Counted from the stretch's first letter, positions 24,464-34,204 are shown. The stretch: 64,000 nucleotides of DNA from an uncultured Catenibacillus sp. (GCA_934339005.1 CAKRHR010000003.1:1-64000); one strand, 5' to 3'. Notes: generated from the letters alone by a model not told the origin. Numbers and translations are program-made.

Positions 24464-26290
24464 TTACTTTCTGTTAGCTCTCATACGCATCTTGGAATCA
24501 AGGATTCTCTTACGGATACGGATGTTCTTTGGTGTAACTTCAACAAGCTCGTCATTTTCGATGAAATCAAGTGCCTGTTCAAGGGAGAGTATCTTAGGCG
24601 GTGTAAGCTTAAGGGCATCATCAGAACCGGAAGCTCGTGTATTTGTGAGCTGTTTCTTCTTGCAGACATTGATTTCCATATCATCACCCTTTGGATTCTC
24701 ACCGACAACCATACCGGCATAAACCTTTTCGCCAGGTCCGATAAACAGTGTGCCACGTTCCTGGGCATTGAACAGACCGTAAGTGATGGATTCACCGGAT
24801 TCAAAGGCAATCAGGGAACCTGTCTGACGGTAAGCGATATCACCCTTGTATGGGCCATAACCTGCAAAGAGTGTATTTAAAATACCATTACCCTTTGTAT
24901 CTGTCATAAATTCGCCTCTGTAACCAATCAGACCACGGGATGGAATGTTGAAGGTCAGTCTGGAGTATCCGCCGCTGGCTTTGGACATCGCTGTCAGTTC
25001 ACCTTTACGGTAGCTTAACTTCTCGATGACTGTACCTGAAAATTCTTCCGGAACATCGATGACTGCTTCTTCCATAGGCTCAAGCAGTTTGCCGTTCTCA
25101 TCATGTTTGTAAAGTACTTCAGCTTTGCTGACTGCAAATTCATAACCTTCACGGCGCATATTTTCAATCAGGACAGACAGGTGAAGTTCACCACGGCCTG
25201 ATACCTTGAAGCAATCTGTATTTTCTGTATCTTCAACACGAAGGCTTACATCAGTATTTAATTCACGCATCAGACGGTCACGCAGATGTCTGGATGTAAC
25301 GAACTTACCTTCACGACCTGCAAGCGGGCTGTCGTTGACGATGAAGTTCATAGAGATTGTAGGCTCTGAAATCTTCTGGAATGGAATTGGTTCAGGATTT
25401 TCAGGAGAGCACAGTGTATCACCGATATGAATATCAGAAATACCTGAAATAGCTACGATAGAACCAACACCGGCTTTATCCACTTCAATTTTATTCAGAC
25501 CATCAAATTCGTATAATTTGCTGATTTTAACTTTTCTTGATTTTTCGGGGTCATGTGCATTGACGATGACAGCGTCCTGGTTCACTTTGATCGTACCGTT
25601 GCTGACTTTACCAACACCGATGCGGCCAACGTATTCGTTGTAATCGATGGTGCTGATTAAGACCTGTGTGCCAAGGTCAGGATCACCCTTTGGTGCAGGA
25701 ATGTGATTGATGATTGTTTCAAATAATGGCTTCATATCCTGTGCATCATCTGAAAGCTCAAGCATAGCAATACCTGATTTTGCAGAAGCAAAGACGAATG
25801 GGCATTCAAGCTGGTCGTCTGTTGCATCCAGGTCAATGAGAAGTTCAAGAACTTCGTCAATGACATCATCCGGACGGGCTTCAGGGCGGTCAATCTTGTT
25901 GATGCAGACGATAACCGCAAGATTTAAATCAAGGGCTTTCTTTAAAACGAATTTAGTCTGAGGCATTGGGCCTTCAAAAGCATCAACGACGAGGACAACA
26001 CCGTCCACCATCTTCAGAACACGTTCAACTTCGCCGCCGAAGTCAGCATGTCCCGGTGTATCAATAATATTAATCTTAACATCTTTATAAAATACCGCTG
26101 TATTCTTGGATAAAATCGTAATACCACGTTCACGTTCAATGTCATTAGAGTCCATGACACGTTCCTGAACAACCTGATTTGTACGGAATACACCACTTTG
26201 TTTAAGCAGTTCATCAACGAGTGTTGTTTTACCATGATCGACATGGGCGATAATGGCAATATTACGGATATCTTCGCGTGTAATTTCCAT
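24464..26290 (-). CDS. typA: Ribosome-associated GTPase TypA/BipA
   Basis: Elongation-factor-like GTPase that binds the ribosome and aids 50S assembly and stress adaptation. At 608 residues it is full length. The G1 loop is in IIAHVDHGKTTLVDELLKQSG, DTPGHADF gives G3 and NKIDRP gives G4. EF-G-like domains and the TypA-specific C-terminal region (VTPKNIRIRKRIL) follow. The ATG is preceded by AAAGGATAG on the minus strand. It is a single-gene unit converging on the lysozyme-like gene. Confidence 0.96.
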   Translation of the reverse strand: MEITREDIRNIAIIAHVDHGKTTLVDELLKQSGVFRTNQVVQERVMDSNDIERERGITILSKNTAVFYKDVKINIIDTPGHADFGGEVERVLKMVDGVVLVVDAFEGPMPQTKFVLKKALDLNLAVIVCINKIDRPEARPDDVIDEVLELLIDLDATDDQLECPFVFASAKSGIAMLELSDDAQDMKPLFETIINHIPAPKGDPDLGTQVLISTIDYNEYVGRIGVGKVSNGTIKVNQDAVIVNAHDPEKSRKVKISKLYEFDGLNKIEVDKAGVGSIVAISGISDIHIGDTLCSPENPEPIPFQKISEPTISMNFIVNDSPLAGREGKFVTSRHLRDRLMRELNTDVSLRVEDTENTDCFKVSGRGELHLSVLIENMRREGYEFAVSKAEVLYKHDENGKLLEPMEEAVIDVPEEFSGTVIEKLSYRKGELTAMSKASGGYSRLTFNIPSRGLIGYRGEFMTDTKGNGILNTLFAGYGPYKGDIAYRQTGSLIAFESGESITYGLFNAQERGTLFIGPGEKVYAGMVVGENPKGDDMEINVCKKKQLTNTRASGSDDALKLTPPKILSLEQALDFIENDELVEVTPKNIRIRKRILDSKMRMRANRK

Positions 26291-26344
26291 ATGTTCTATC
26301 CTTTCTTTTTATCTACTAACTCATCATAACAATTTAACGTTCCT

Positions 26345-26372
26345 ATTATACTACATTTTTTCGGATTTTCAA
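26345..26372 (-). promoter_or_regulatory. Promoter of typA
   Basis: On the minus strand TTGAAA (26372-26367), a 16-base spacer and TATAAT (26350-26345), about 55 bases before the start codon. Confidence 0.7.
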
Positions 26373-26601
26373 CCCTTTTTTCCTTATAAAAAGTGAATTG
26401 CATTTGATTTAGTTATGTTTTGGTAATGAATTTTCCCGAAATTTTCCGAACAGTAATTACCTTGGTGTCGAGGATGCCCGATATTTAATAATTTCTTTAA
26501 AATCCGTTCTGTGGTAAAGTTTTTGATGCGATGAGGTTCTAAAGAAACAAAACGCAGAATACATTTAAGGTGAGATTAAAAATGAAAGGAGAACAAAAGC
26601 A
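26373..26601. other. Gap upstream of the SSB-like gene
   Basis: No gene seen. GGTAAT (26422-26427) and ATTACC (26456-26461) are inverted around a short near-duplication, AATTTTCCCGA then AATTTTCCGA. I found no convincing -35/-10 pair for the SSB-like gene. Confidence 0.4.
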
Positions 26602-27231
26602 ATGGCAGATAAGGTGCTGGAGAATAACCAGGTGAATATTACAGGGGTGGTAGATTCGGAATTTACTTACAGTCATGAAGTGTTTGGAGAAGGTTTTTAT
26701 ATCATGGAGGTGGTCGTCAACCGTTTAAGCAACATGGCAGACCGTATACCACTCATGATTTCAGAACGTCTTGTGGATGTGACACAAAATTATATAGGGA
26801 AAACAGTGGAGGCCAGCGGCCAGTTCCGCTCGTACAATAAACATGAAGAGGGCAGAAACAGACTCATTCTCTCAGTGTTCGTCAGAGAGTTTGCAGTTTT
26901 GGAAAATGAGGCAGAGTGCGTTCGTCCAAACAGTGTTTATCTGGATGGATTTATATGCAAGCAGCCGGTGTATCGTATGACGCCGCTTGGCCGTGAAATT
27001 GCGGACTTGCTGTTGGCAGTCAATCGTCCGTATGGCAAATCAGATTATCTTCCATGTATCTGCTGGGGCAGAAATGCCAGATTTGCCGGCAAGTTCCAGG
27101 TGGGGGACCACATTCAGTTGTGGGGACGTATTCAGAGCAGGACATATCAGAAAAAGATTGATGAGGAAAATGTGGAAAAACGTACAGCTTACGAGGTTTC
27201 TGTAAGTAAGATTGAGTGCCTGGACCACTAA
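26602..27231 (+). CDS. Two-OB-fold single-stranded-DNA-binding-like protein
   Basis: A 209-residue protein that appears to be two SSB-type OB folds in tandem. The first covers about residues 10-105 (VNITGVVDSEFTYSHEVFGE, EASGQFRSYN). The second covers about 110-205 (VYLDGFICKQPVYRMTPLGR, AVNRPYGKSDYLPCICWGRN, VGDHIQLWGRIQSRTYQKK), and the second copy keeps the SSB core best. It lacks the acidic DDDIPF-type tail of housekeeping SSB. Probably it binds single-stranded DNA in replication or repair; it is not the main SSB. ATG is preceded by AAAGGAGAA. Confidence 0.78.
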   Translation: MADKVLENNQVNITGVVDSEFTYSHEVFGEGFYIMEVVVNRLSNMADRIPLMISERLVDVTQNYIGKTVEASGQFRSYNKHEEGRNRLILSVFVREFAVLENEAECVRPNSVYLDGFICKQPVYRMTPLGREIADLLLAVNRPYGKSDYLPCICWGRNARFAGKFQVGDHIQLWGRIQSRTYQKKIDEENVEKRTAYEVSVSKIECLDH

Positions 27232-27247
27232 ATACCCTGATTTACTA

Positions 27248-27276
27248 TTGACGTTTCAGCAAGAATGTGCTATTAA
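27248..27276 (+). promoter_or_regulatory. Promoter of the CobA/BtuR-like gene
   Basis: TTGACG (27248-27253), 17-base spacer and TATTAA (27271-27276), with an extended TGC before the -10. The leader of about 110 bases contains ACAGC-GTCCG-GCTGT just before the ribosome binding site. No B12 riboswitch elements were recognised. Confidence 0.6.
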
Positions 27277-27393
27277 CTATAAGGAACACGTATAAAATAC
27301 TGATTTTTTATGTGAGTTTTATGTATTGGTGAAACTATTAAAACGTCATGGTGAAGACAGCGTCCGGCTGTGAAATGGATAGGGAGTATACTC

Positions 27394-27888
27394 ATGGATA
27401 AAGGTTATGTAAAAATCTATTGTGGCAATGGCCATGGCAGAACAACGGCTGCCTTAGGCGATGCACTTTTGTGTGCGAGCAAAGAGAAAAAAGCTGTGAT
27501 TGTACAGTTCTTAAAAGGAAAATATACAGAACAGACAGAATACTTAAGATGTTTGGAACCGAATATTAAGATTTTCAGATTTGAAAAGGAAACAGGCTAT
27601 TATGAAAATCTTTCGGTAGAAGAAAAAGCAGATGAAGAACCTAATATTCGCAATGGTTTGAATTTCGTGAGAAAAGTACTATGCGTCGGGGAGTGCGATC
27701 TCCTCGTGCTGGATGAGATACTCGGGCTTGTAGACTGGGGAATTATTAATGTGGAAGATATTCTTCAGATTTTACGCCTGAAAAGTGAAAATGTCAGTAT
27801 TATCCTGACTGGACGGCATTTACCGGAAAAATTAATTGAGTATGCAGATTACATATCAGAATTTAACGTTTTAAAAGATGAGATGTGA
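27394..27888 (+). CDS. CobA/BtuR (CobO)-family corrinoid adenosyltransferase-like protein
   Basis: A 164-residue P-loop protein of the family that transfers adenosyl from ATP to cobalamin precursors. The family layout is clear: VKIYCGNGHGRTTAALGDAL, then VIVQFLKG, then LLVLDEILGLVDWGII, then IILTGRHLPEKLIEYADYISE. The P-loop at residues 11-18 reads GNGHGRTT, so the lysine that normally contacts ATP phosphates (GNGKGKTT) is arginine. It may be active with altered nucleotide binding or have diverged. ATG 27394 has AGGGAG 7 bases upstream; the GTG at 27370 lies before that site. It stands 22 kb away from the cobalamin operon. Confidence 0.8.
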   Translation: MDKGYVKIYCGNGHGRTTAALGDALLCASKEKKAVIVQFLKGKYTEQTEYLRCLEPNIKIFRFEKETGYYENLSVEEKADEEPNIRNGLNFVRKVLCVGECDLLVLDEILGLVDWGIINVEDILQILRLKSENVSIILTGRHLPEKLIEYADYISEFNVLKDEM

Positions 27889-27892
27889 ATGG

Positions 27893-27921
27893 TTGACATT
27901 TCATGCAAAACATGGTAATCT
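27893..27921 (+). promoter_or_regulatory. Promoter of the dapA riboswitch transcript
   Basis: TTGACA (27893-27898), 17-base spacer, TAATCT (27916-27921), starting just after the stop codon of the preceding gene. Confidence 0.8.
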
Positions 27922-27935
27922 GTACAAAGAAAAGT

Positions 27936-28157
27936 TGAAATGAGTAGAGGTGCGTTTGAGAGAGTAACTCAGAGGATGCGGCAGGCGCAGAAGAATCTGG
28001 GAGAAAGGGTAGGACGCCGAAGCTTATATGAACCTGAATCATATATTGCTGGGCATATGGTGAAGAATCATATGACTGTCATCAACCGATGGAGTGCTGC
28101 TTATTTAGGATGTATACAAAGATATACGATCGTGTATATATTTTGAATGATTCTTAA
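27936..28157 (+). promoter_or_regulatory. Lysine riboswitch (L box)
   Basis: The leader carries the conserved lysine aptamer segments in order: GAGTAGAGGTGCG near 27942, GAGAGTAACTC, GGACGCCGAAGCTT near 28012, TGCTGGGCATATGGTG, GACTGTCATCAACC and GATGGAGTGCTGC near 28089. The outer stem is closed by the GTAGAGG/CTGC-type ends. A terminator follows at 28158-28188, so high lysine should stop transcription before dapA. Confidence 0.92.
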
Positions 28158-28188
28158 GGGACAGCATGACGCTGTCCCATATTTTTTA
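28158..28188 (+). terminator. Riboswitch-controlled terminator
   Basis: GGGACAGC (28158-28165) and GCTGTCCC (28171-28178) around ATGAC, followed by ATATTTTTTA. Confidence 0.92.
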
Positions 28189-28285
28189 TATTTACACTCC
28201 ACAAGCATTTATTCATATGATGTCAGTTAAAAGGAAATTTAAAGTTTTACCGCTGATATCATCACGTTTTAAGGAGGAAAAAGAG

Positions 28286-29176
28286 ATGGCTATTTTTAAG
28301 GGCGCAGGTGTTGCGATTGTCACACCAATGCATGAGGACGGAACTGTTAATTTTGAAAAACTGGAGGAAATGATTGAATTTCAGATTCAGAACAGTACAG
28401 ATGCGATTATTATTACTGGTACTACAGGTGAATCTTCAACACTTTCAGAGGATGAGCACAGCGAAGTAATTCGTGCCTGTGTTGCCGCTGTTAAAAAGCG
28501 TGTGCCAGTTATTGCAGGTACTGGTTCAAACAGCACAGAAACAGCTATTATGCTGACAAAGAAAGCACAGCAGGATGGTGCAGACGGTGCACTGCTCGTC
28601 AGCCCATATTACAATAAAGCGACACAGAAAGGTCTTGTGGCACACTACACAGAGATTGCAAAGAACACAGACCTGCCAATCGTATTATATAATGTACAGA
28701 GCAGAACTGGTGTGAACATTGCACCTCAGACAGCAGTGACACTGGCAAAGACATGCGACAATATCGTTGCGATTAAAGAAGCCAGCGGCAATATTTCACA
28801 GATTGCCACATTGATGAATCTTGCAGAGGGATGTATTGATTTATATTCAGGTAATGACGACCAGATTACACCAATTATGTCTCTTGGCGGTCTTGGTGTT
28901 ATTTCCGTATTATCAAACGTTGCACCACAGCAGACACATGACATCGTTGCTTCATATCTTGCAGGGGATGTTAAGAAAAGTATGGAAATGCAGTTAAAAG
29001 CGATTCCATTGATTTCTGCACTGTTTAGCGAAGTAAACCCAATTCCTGTAAAGACAGCGATGAATTTGATGGGTATGAATGTAGGACCGCTCAGACTGCC
29101 ATTAACACCAATGGAACCGGAGAATGTAGCGCGTCTTGAAAAAGCCATGAGAGATTATGGTTTAAAACTTGCATAA
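28286..29176 (+). CDS. dapA: 4-hydroxy-tetrahydrodipicolinate synthase
   Basis: Condenses pyruvate with aspartate semialdehyde, the first committed step to lysine and diaminopimelate. A 296-residue TIM barrel with TGTTGESSTLS, tyrosine Y135 in VLYNVQSRTG and the Schiff-base lysine K164 in AIKEASG. AAGGAGG at 28271-28277 fixes the start at ATG 28286. The frame is open further upstream but that stretch is riboswitch and leader sequence. Lysine control by the riboswitch fits the role. Confidence 0.97.
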   Translation: MAIFKGAGVAIVTPMHEDGTVNFEKLEEMIEFQIQNSTDAIIITGTTGESSTLSEDEHSEVIRACVAAVKKRVPVIAGTGSNSTETAIMLTKKAQQDGADGALLVSPYYNKATQKGLVAHYTEIAKNTDLPIVLYNVQSRTGVNIAPQTAVTLAKTCDNIVAIKEASGNISQIATLMNLAEGCIDLYSGNDDQITPIMSLGGLGVISVLSNVAPQQTHDIVASYLAGDVKKSMEMQLKAIPLISALFSEVNPIPVKTAMNLMGMNVGPLRLPLTPMEPENVARLEKAMRDYGLKLA

Positions 29177-29198
29177 GAGAAAAAGATAAATAAACATG

Positions 29199-29242
29199 AA
29201 AAACGCTGTAAAAGTACATATGGAATTTTACAGCGTTTTTCT
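29199..29242 (+). terminator. Terminator after dapA
   Basis: AAAAACGCTGTAAAA (29199-29213) and TTTTACAGCGTTTTT (29226-29240) pair perfectly with a T-rich end. dapB expression then needs read-through or its own promoter; a TATAAT at 29244-29249 lacks a good -35. Confidence 0.85.
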
Positions 29243-29289
29243 GTATAATGGAGATAAAAGAACAAAACACAAATAAGGAGTGATTCCAA

Positions 29290-30045
29290 ATGGTTAAAAT
29301 ATTAATGCATGGATGTAATGGTGCGATGGGACAGGTTATTTCTAATCTGGCACTGGAAAATGAAGAAGCAAAGATCGTTGCAGGTGTGGATATTTCAGGT
29401 GAAGCAAAGAATGACTACCCTGTATTTACATCATTGGAGGCCTGTGATGTGCCGGTGGATGTGATTATTGATTTTTCCACAGCAAAGGCCGTAGATGGCC
29501 TGTTAGATTATGTGGCAGCAAAGAAGATTCCGGTTGTTTTGTGTACAACAGGTTTGAGCGAAGATCAGATTGCAAAGACAAAAGAGGTTTCAAAAGAAGT
29601 TGCTGTGTTAAAATCAGCAAACATGTCTTTAGGTGTTAATACAGTATTTAAACTTGCAGCGATGGCAGCACAGATTCTTGCTTCCAAGGGCTATGATATG
29701 GAAATTGTTGAGAAGCATCACAACAGAAAGCTGGATGCACCATCAGGTACAGCTCTTGCGATTGCAGATGCGATTAACGAAGCCATGAACGGTGAATATA
29801 CATATACTCTTGACAGAAGTAGCAGACGCCAGAAGCGTGATCCTAAAGAAATTGGCATTCAGGCAGTGCGCGGAGGCACGATTGTCGGCGAACATGAAGT
29901 ATTTTACTGTGGCCCGGATGAAGTGATTGAAATCAAACATACAGCTTATTCAAGAGCCATTTTCGGTAAAGGTGCATTATCTGCAGCGGTTTATCTGGCA
30001 GACAAAGGTGTGGGACTTTACACTATGAGTGATGTCATTGGATAA
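29290..30045 (+). CDS. dapB: 4-hydroxy-tetrahydrodipicolinate reductase
   Basis: Second enzyme of the diaminopimelate/lysine branch, reducing the DapA product with NAD(P)H. A 251-residue protein with the Rossmann loop GCNGAMG near residues 8-14 and the catalytic block EKHHNRKLDAPSGTAL. The family C-terminal GVGLYTMSDVIG is present. AAGGAG precedes the ATG. It lies 113 bases after dapA across a terminator. Confidence 0.97.
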   Translation: MVKILMHGCNGAMGQVISNLALENEEAKIVAGVDISGEAKNDYPVFTSLEACDVPVDVIIDFSTAKAVDGLLDYVAAKKIPVVLCTTGLSEDQIAKTKEVSKEVAVLKSANMSLGVNTVFKLAAMAAQILASKGYDMEIVEKHHNRKLDAPSGTALAIADAINEAMNGEYTYTLDRSSRRQKRDPKEIGIQAVRGGTIVGEHEVFYCGPDEVIEIKHTAYSRAIFGKGALSAAVYLADKGVGLYTMSDVIG

Positions 30046-30100
30046 ATGCATAAGTATTTAAGGTTTGGCAGTATATACTTAAAAATGCTATGGAGGCATA

Positions 30101-32101
30101 GTGGGATTTATGAGTACATATAGCAATGAAGAGATGAAATATCTCAGACTTCTTTCTGAAAAATATCCGACGATTGCATCGGCATCCACTGAAATTATTA
30201 ATTTGCAGGCGATTTTAAATCTGCCAAAGGGTACAGAGCATGTGATGAGTGATTTGCATGGGGAAGCTGACCGTTTTATGCATATTCTGAAAAATGGTTC
30301 AGGTGCGGTGCGTGCAAAGATTGAAGAAGAATTTGGACATACGATGACGTTAAAGGATAAGAAGCAGCTTGCAACGCTGATTTATTATCCTGAGCAGAAG
30401 CTTGAATTGATTTTAAAAAATGAAGATGAGGAAGATATTGAGGACTGGTACCGTATTACACTGCACCGTCTGATTCGTATGTGCAAACGTGTTTTCTCAA
30501 AATACACACGATCAAAGGTACATAAGGCGTTGCCGGAGGATTATGCATTTATTATTGAAGAACTGATTTATGAGCGCGATGAATTTGATGATAAAGAGGC
30601 ATACTATAATGAGATTATCACCTCGATTATCCGGATTGACAGAGCGAAGAATTTTATTATTACATTATGTGAACTGATTCAGCAGTTAGTTATTGACCAT
30701 CTGCATATTGTCGGTGATATTTATGACAGAGGACCAAAAGCTGTCAGAATTATGGACAGACTGATGAACTATCATTCGGTGGATATTCAGTGGGGTAATC
30801 ACGATATTTTGTGGATGGGTGCAGCCTCCGGGCATCAGGCATGTATCGCAAATGTTATTCGTATATGTGCCAAGTACGGCAATCTGGATACGCTGGAGGA
30901 TGATTACGGTATTAATCTGATTCCACTTGCCAATCTGGCAATGCAGGAATATGCAGATGATGATTGTGCATTGTTTGAGGTCAGCCACCGCAAGGATGAG
31001 GTCAGCCAGATTGATGCGGTACTTGAAAAACGTATGCACAAGGCGATTTCAGTCATTCAGTTTAAACTGGAGGGTCAATTGATTATGCGCCGGCCGGAAT
31101 TTCTCATGAAGGACAGATTGCTGTTAGATAAGATTGACCATGGAAAGGGTGTTGTGTACATCGAGGATAAGGCATATCCGATGTTGGATAATCATTTTCC
31201 AACGATGAACCCGGAAACCCCATATATGCTCAGTGACAGCGAAAAAGATGCGATGGACAGAATTACACAGGCATTTTTAAATTGTGAAAAGCTTCAGCAG
31301 CATACCCAGTTTTTGTTTAAACGCGGCAGTCTGTATCTTACTTATAATAACATTTTGTATTATCATGGCTGTGTGCCATTTAATGAGGATGGTACATTCA
31401 GAGAAGTGACATTGAAGGGACAGCAGCTTAAAGGAAAAAGTCTGTATGATTTCCTTGAAAATTATGCCCGAAAAGGCTACTATATGACAAACCAGCCGGA
31501 GGAGAAGCTTTACGGACAGGATATCATGTGGTTTATCTGGTCCAATGAAAATTCGCCGGTGTATGGCAAAGAAAAAATGGCGACCTTTGAACGGTATTTT
31601 TTAAGCGACAGAGGGATTCAGGAGGAACGTAAGGATTATTATTACAAACTGATTGAAGACGAAGATGTGTGCAAGCGCATTATTAAGGAGTTTGGGCTTG
31701 ACCCGGAAACGGCACATGTTGTCAACGGTCATATGCCGGTCAAATTAAAATCCGGTGAAAGCCCGGTGAAGGGAAATGGCAAGTTGTTGATTATTGATGG
31801 TGGTTTTTCAAAGGCTTATCAGGCAACGACAGGTATTGCAGGTTATACGCTTGTTTACAATTCTTACGGACTCAGACTGGCGGCTCATGAGCCGTTTGAG
31901 AGTTTTGAGCAGTCCATTATTGATGAGAAGGATATCCGCTCGGATTATACCCTTGTTGCCAGATTCCCGGTGCGCCAGCGAGTGGCAGATACTGACAGTG
32001 GCAAGAAGATGAAGGAAAATATTGAAGATTTGAATCGTCTGCTTGATGCATACCGCGCAGGCATACTTCGCGAAAAATATGATGTAAATGCGGCGTTTTA
32101 A
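30101..32101 (+). CDS. fbp: Class III fructose-1,6-bisphosphatase
   Basis: Gluconeogenic phosphatase of the Firmicutes-specific class III, 666 residues, close to B. subtilis Fbp. The opening SEKYPTIASASTEIINLQAILNL and the metallophosphatase blocks SDLHGEADRF, VGDIYDRGPK and WGNHDILWMG are all present. A later VNGHMPVK gives the metal-ligand histidine. Two starts are possible: GTG 30101 (4 bases after GGAGG) and ATG 30110 (13 bases after it). The protein differs by only three residues. Confidence 0.95.
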   Translation: MGFMSTYSNEEMKYLRLLSEKYPTIASASTEIINLQAILNLPKGTEHVMSDLHGEADRFMHILKNGSGAVRAKIEEEFGHTMTLKDKKQLATLIYYPEQKLELILKNEDEEDIEDWYRITLHRLIRMCKRVFSKYTRSKVHKALPEDYAFIIEELIYERDEFDDKEAYYNEIITSIIRIDRAKNFIITLCELIQQLVIDHLHIVGDIYDRGPKAVRIMDRLMNYHSVDIQWGNHDILWMGAASGHQACIANVIRICAKYGNLDTLEDDYGINLIPLANLAMQEYADDDCALFEVSHRKDEVSQIDAVLEKRMHKAISVIQFKLEGQLIMRRPEFLMKDRLLLDKIDHGKGVVYIEDKAYPMLDNHFPTMNPETPYMLSDSEKDAMDRITQAFLNCEKLQQHTQFLFKRGSLYLTYNNILYYHGCVPFNEDGTFREVTLKGQQLKGKSLYDFLENYARKGYYMTNQPEEKLYGQDIMWFIWSNENSPVYGKEKMATFERYFLSDRGIQEERKDYYYKLIEDEDVCKRIIKEFGLDPETAHVVNGHMPVKLKSGESPVKGNGKLLIIDGGFSKAYQATTGIAGYTLVYNSYGLRLAAHEPFESFEQSIIDEKDIRSDYTLVARFPVRQRVADTDSGKKMKENIEDLNRLLDAYRAGILREKYDVNAAF

Positions 32102-32123
32102 GGAACTTTAGAAATTTAATTTT

Positions 32124-32143
32124 ATGATGTCAGGGTAAAAAGT
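32124..32143 (-). repeat. Copy of the dispersed motif (reverse orientation)
   Basis: ATGATGTCAGGGTAAAAAGT, 22 bases after the fbp stop codon. It is the reverse complement of the ACTTTT-CCCTGA-ATCAT pattern. Confidence 0.45.
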
Positions 32144-32287
32144 TCAAAACCCTGTTCGTTCCTGCACGATAAGGAGAAACTTTGAAAACCACTGAACATC
32201 GAAAGCTGGAAACGTAATAAAGAGGCATGTATACGGCATTTTATGGGCGTTTGCGGTGGTCAAAAAAATATATACAGGAGAAATCTT

Positions 32288-34204
32288 ATGAAAGACGGAT
32301 TTATAAAGGTCGCTGCAGCGACACCGCAGATTCGTGTGGCAGATTGTGAATACAATGCCACGCAGGTGATTGCGCTGGCACAGGAGGCTGCCAAAAAACA
32401 TGTCAAACTGCTTGTTTTTCCGGAGTTGTGTCTGACAGGCTATACCTGCGGCGAGCTTTTTTTACAGGAAACATTACTTGAAGGGGCCTGGCAGGCATTG
32501 CTGAGCGTGGCAAAGGAAACAAAAATCCTTGACATGGTGCTGCTTGTAGGGTTGCCGATGATGAAAGGCCACAAGCTGTACAATGTGGCAGCAGTGATTT
32601 CAGAAGGTCAGATACTTGGTTTTGTGCCAAAGAAAAATCTGCCGAATTATTCAGAATTTTATGAAGCCAGACATTTTAATGAAGGCAATGAAGTGCCGGT
32701 TTATGTGGATGTTGAGGGCGCACATGTGCCATTTGGCATGAACCTGATTTTTGAATGCCGGCAGATGAAGGATTTTTCATTTGCCGCAGAAATCTGTGAG
32801 GATTTGTGGGTTGCTAATCCTCCTAGTATTGCACATGCGCTGCATGGTGCGCTGATTGTTGCCAATCTATCTGCCAGTGATGAGATTACAGGTAAGGACA
32901 TGTACCGCCGCGAGCTTGTCTGCGGTCAGTCAGGACGTCTTGTCTGTGCGTATATTTATGCAGATGCAGGCGAGGGTGAATCTACGACAGACCTTGTGTT
33001 TGCGGGTCATAACCTGATTGCTGAAAACGGCGGTCTGTTAAAAGAGTCCGGACGTTTTGAACATGGCCTGATTACAGCAGATGTGGATGTGCAGAAATTA
33101 AAATCAGAACGCCGCCGTATGACAACTTATCATGAAATTGAAGATGGCACTTATATTTATGTGCCATTTAACAGCCTTATAGAAGAAACACAGCTTGAAC
33201 GTTATGTGGATGCAGCGCCGTTTGTACCGTCTGATATGGCAGACAGAGTGCGCCGCTGTGAAGAAATTCTCACAATTCAGGCAATGGGACTCAAAAAACG
33301 TCTTGTGCATACACATTGTACAAGTGCGGTTGTCGGTATTTCAGGCGGTCTGGATTCCACATTGGCACTGCTTGTAATGGCAAGAGCCTTTGATATGGCA
33401 GGTATTGCCCGGGATAAGATTGTGGCAGTGACAATGCCGTGTTTCGGTACGACAGACCGTACTTACAATAATGCATGTACACTGGTGCACAAGCTTGGTG
33501 CAACACTCAAAGAGGTGGACATTCGACCAGCGGTTAATCAGCATTTTAAAGATATTGAGCATGATCCGGAAGTTCACGATGTGACTTATGAAAATTCTCA
33601 GGCAAGAGAGCGTACACAGGTGCTGATGGATATTGCCAACCAGAGCAATGGCATGGTAATTGGTACAGGTGATTTATCTGAACTGGCACTGGGCTGGGCC
33701 ACATATAATGGTGACCATATGTCCATGTATGCAGTCAATGCATCTATTCCAAAGACACTTGTCCGTCATCTGGTGAAATACTATGCAGATACATGTGGTG
33801 ATGCGGCGCTTGAAGAAGTGCTTCTAGATATTTTAGATACACCGGTGAGTCCTGAACTCATTCCGCCAAAGGATGGCGAGATTTCACAAAAAACGGAAGA
33901 TCTTGTGGGCCCTTATGAGTTGCATGATTTCTTCCTGTATCATATTCTGCGATTTGGCTGCAGACCGGCAAAGGTTTACAGACTTGCAAAATATGCATTT
34001 TCAGGTGCTTATGATGAGGCTACGATTTATAAATGGCTTGAAAAATTTTACTGGAGATTTTTCTCTCAGCAGTTTAAACGTTCCTGCCTGCCGGATGGCC
34101 CGAAGGTCGGAACAGTGGCTGTATCACCGAGAGGCGATTTGCGTATGCCAAGTGATGCGGCTGTAGAACTCTGGATAAAAGAAGTTAAAGCACTAAAAAA
34201 ATAA
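32288..34204 (+). CDS. nadE: Glutamine-dependent NAD+ synthetase
   Basis: Two-domain enzyme of 638 residues that makes NAD from deamido-NAD. The N-terminal nitrilase-fold glutaminase has the catalytic E46 (FPELCLTGY), lysine in PKKNLPNYSEFYE and cysteine in AAEICEDLWV. The C-terminal synthetase has the ATP loop GISGGLDS at 350-357 and MPCFGTTDRTYNNA. ATG 32288 has AGGAG 7 bases upstream. The open frame back to 32243 carries no ribosome binding site. Confidence 0.96.
   Translation: MKDGFIKVAAATPQIRVADCEYNATQVIALAQEAAKKHVKLLVFPELCLTGYTCGELFLQETLLEGAWQALLSVAKETKILDMVLLVGLPMMKGHKLYNVAAVISEGQILGFVPKKNLPNYSEFYEARHFNEGNEVPVYVDVEGAHVPFGMNLIFECRQMKDFSFAAEICEDLWVANPPSIAHALHGALIVANLSASDEITGKDMYRRELVCGQSGRLVCAYIYADAGEGESTTDLVFAGHNLIAENGGLLKESGRFEHGLITADVDVQKLKSERRRMTTYHEIEDGTYIYVPFNSLIEETQLERYVDAAPFVPSDMADRVRRCEEILTIQAMGLKKRLVHTHCTSAVVGISGGLDSTLALLVMARAFDMAGIARDKIVAVTMPCFGTTDRTYNNACTLVHKLGATLKEVDIRPAVNQHFKDIEHDPEVHDVTYENSQARERTQVLMDIANQSNGMVIGTGDLSELALGWATYNGDHMSMYAVNASIPKTLVRHLVKYYADTCGDAALEEVLLDILDTPVSPELIPPKDGEISQKTEDLVGPYELHDFFLYHILRFGCRPAKVYRLAKYAFSGAYDEATIYKWLEKFYWRFFSQQFKRSCLPDGPKVGTVAVSPRGDLRMPSDAAVELWIKEVKALKK

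Noticed and set aside
27940..28146. Open frame of 68 codons before dapA
   Set aside because: It lies wholly inside the lysine riboswitch and has no ribosome binding site; the conserved aptamer blocks explain the sequence.
28726..29148. Minus-strand open frame of 140 codons inside dapA
   Set aside because: Antisense shadow of a strongly conserved enzyme, with no ribosome binding site.
29244..29249. TATAAT as a dapB promoter
   Set aside because: No -35 box lies at 16-18 bases; the bases upstream are the arm of the dapA terminator.
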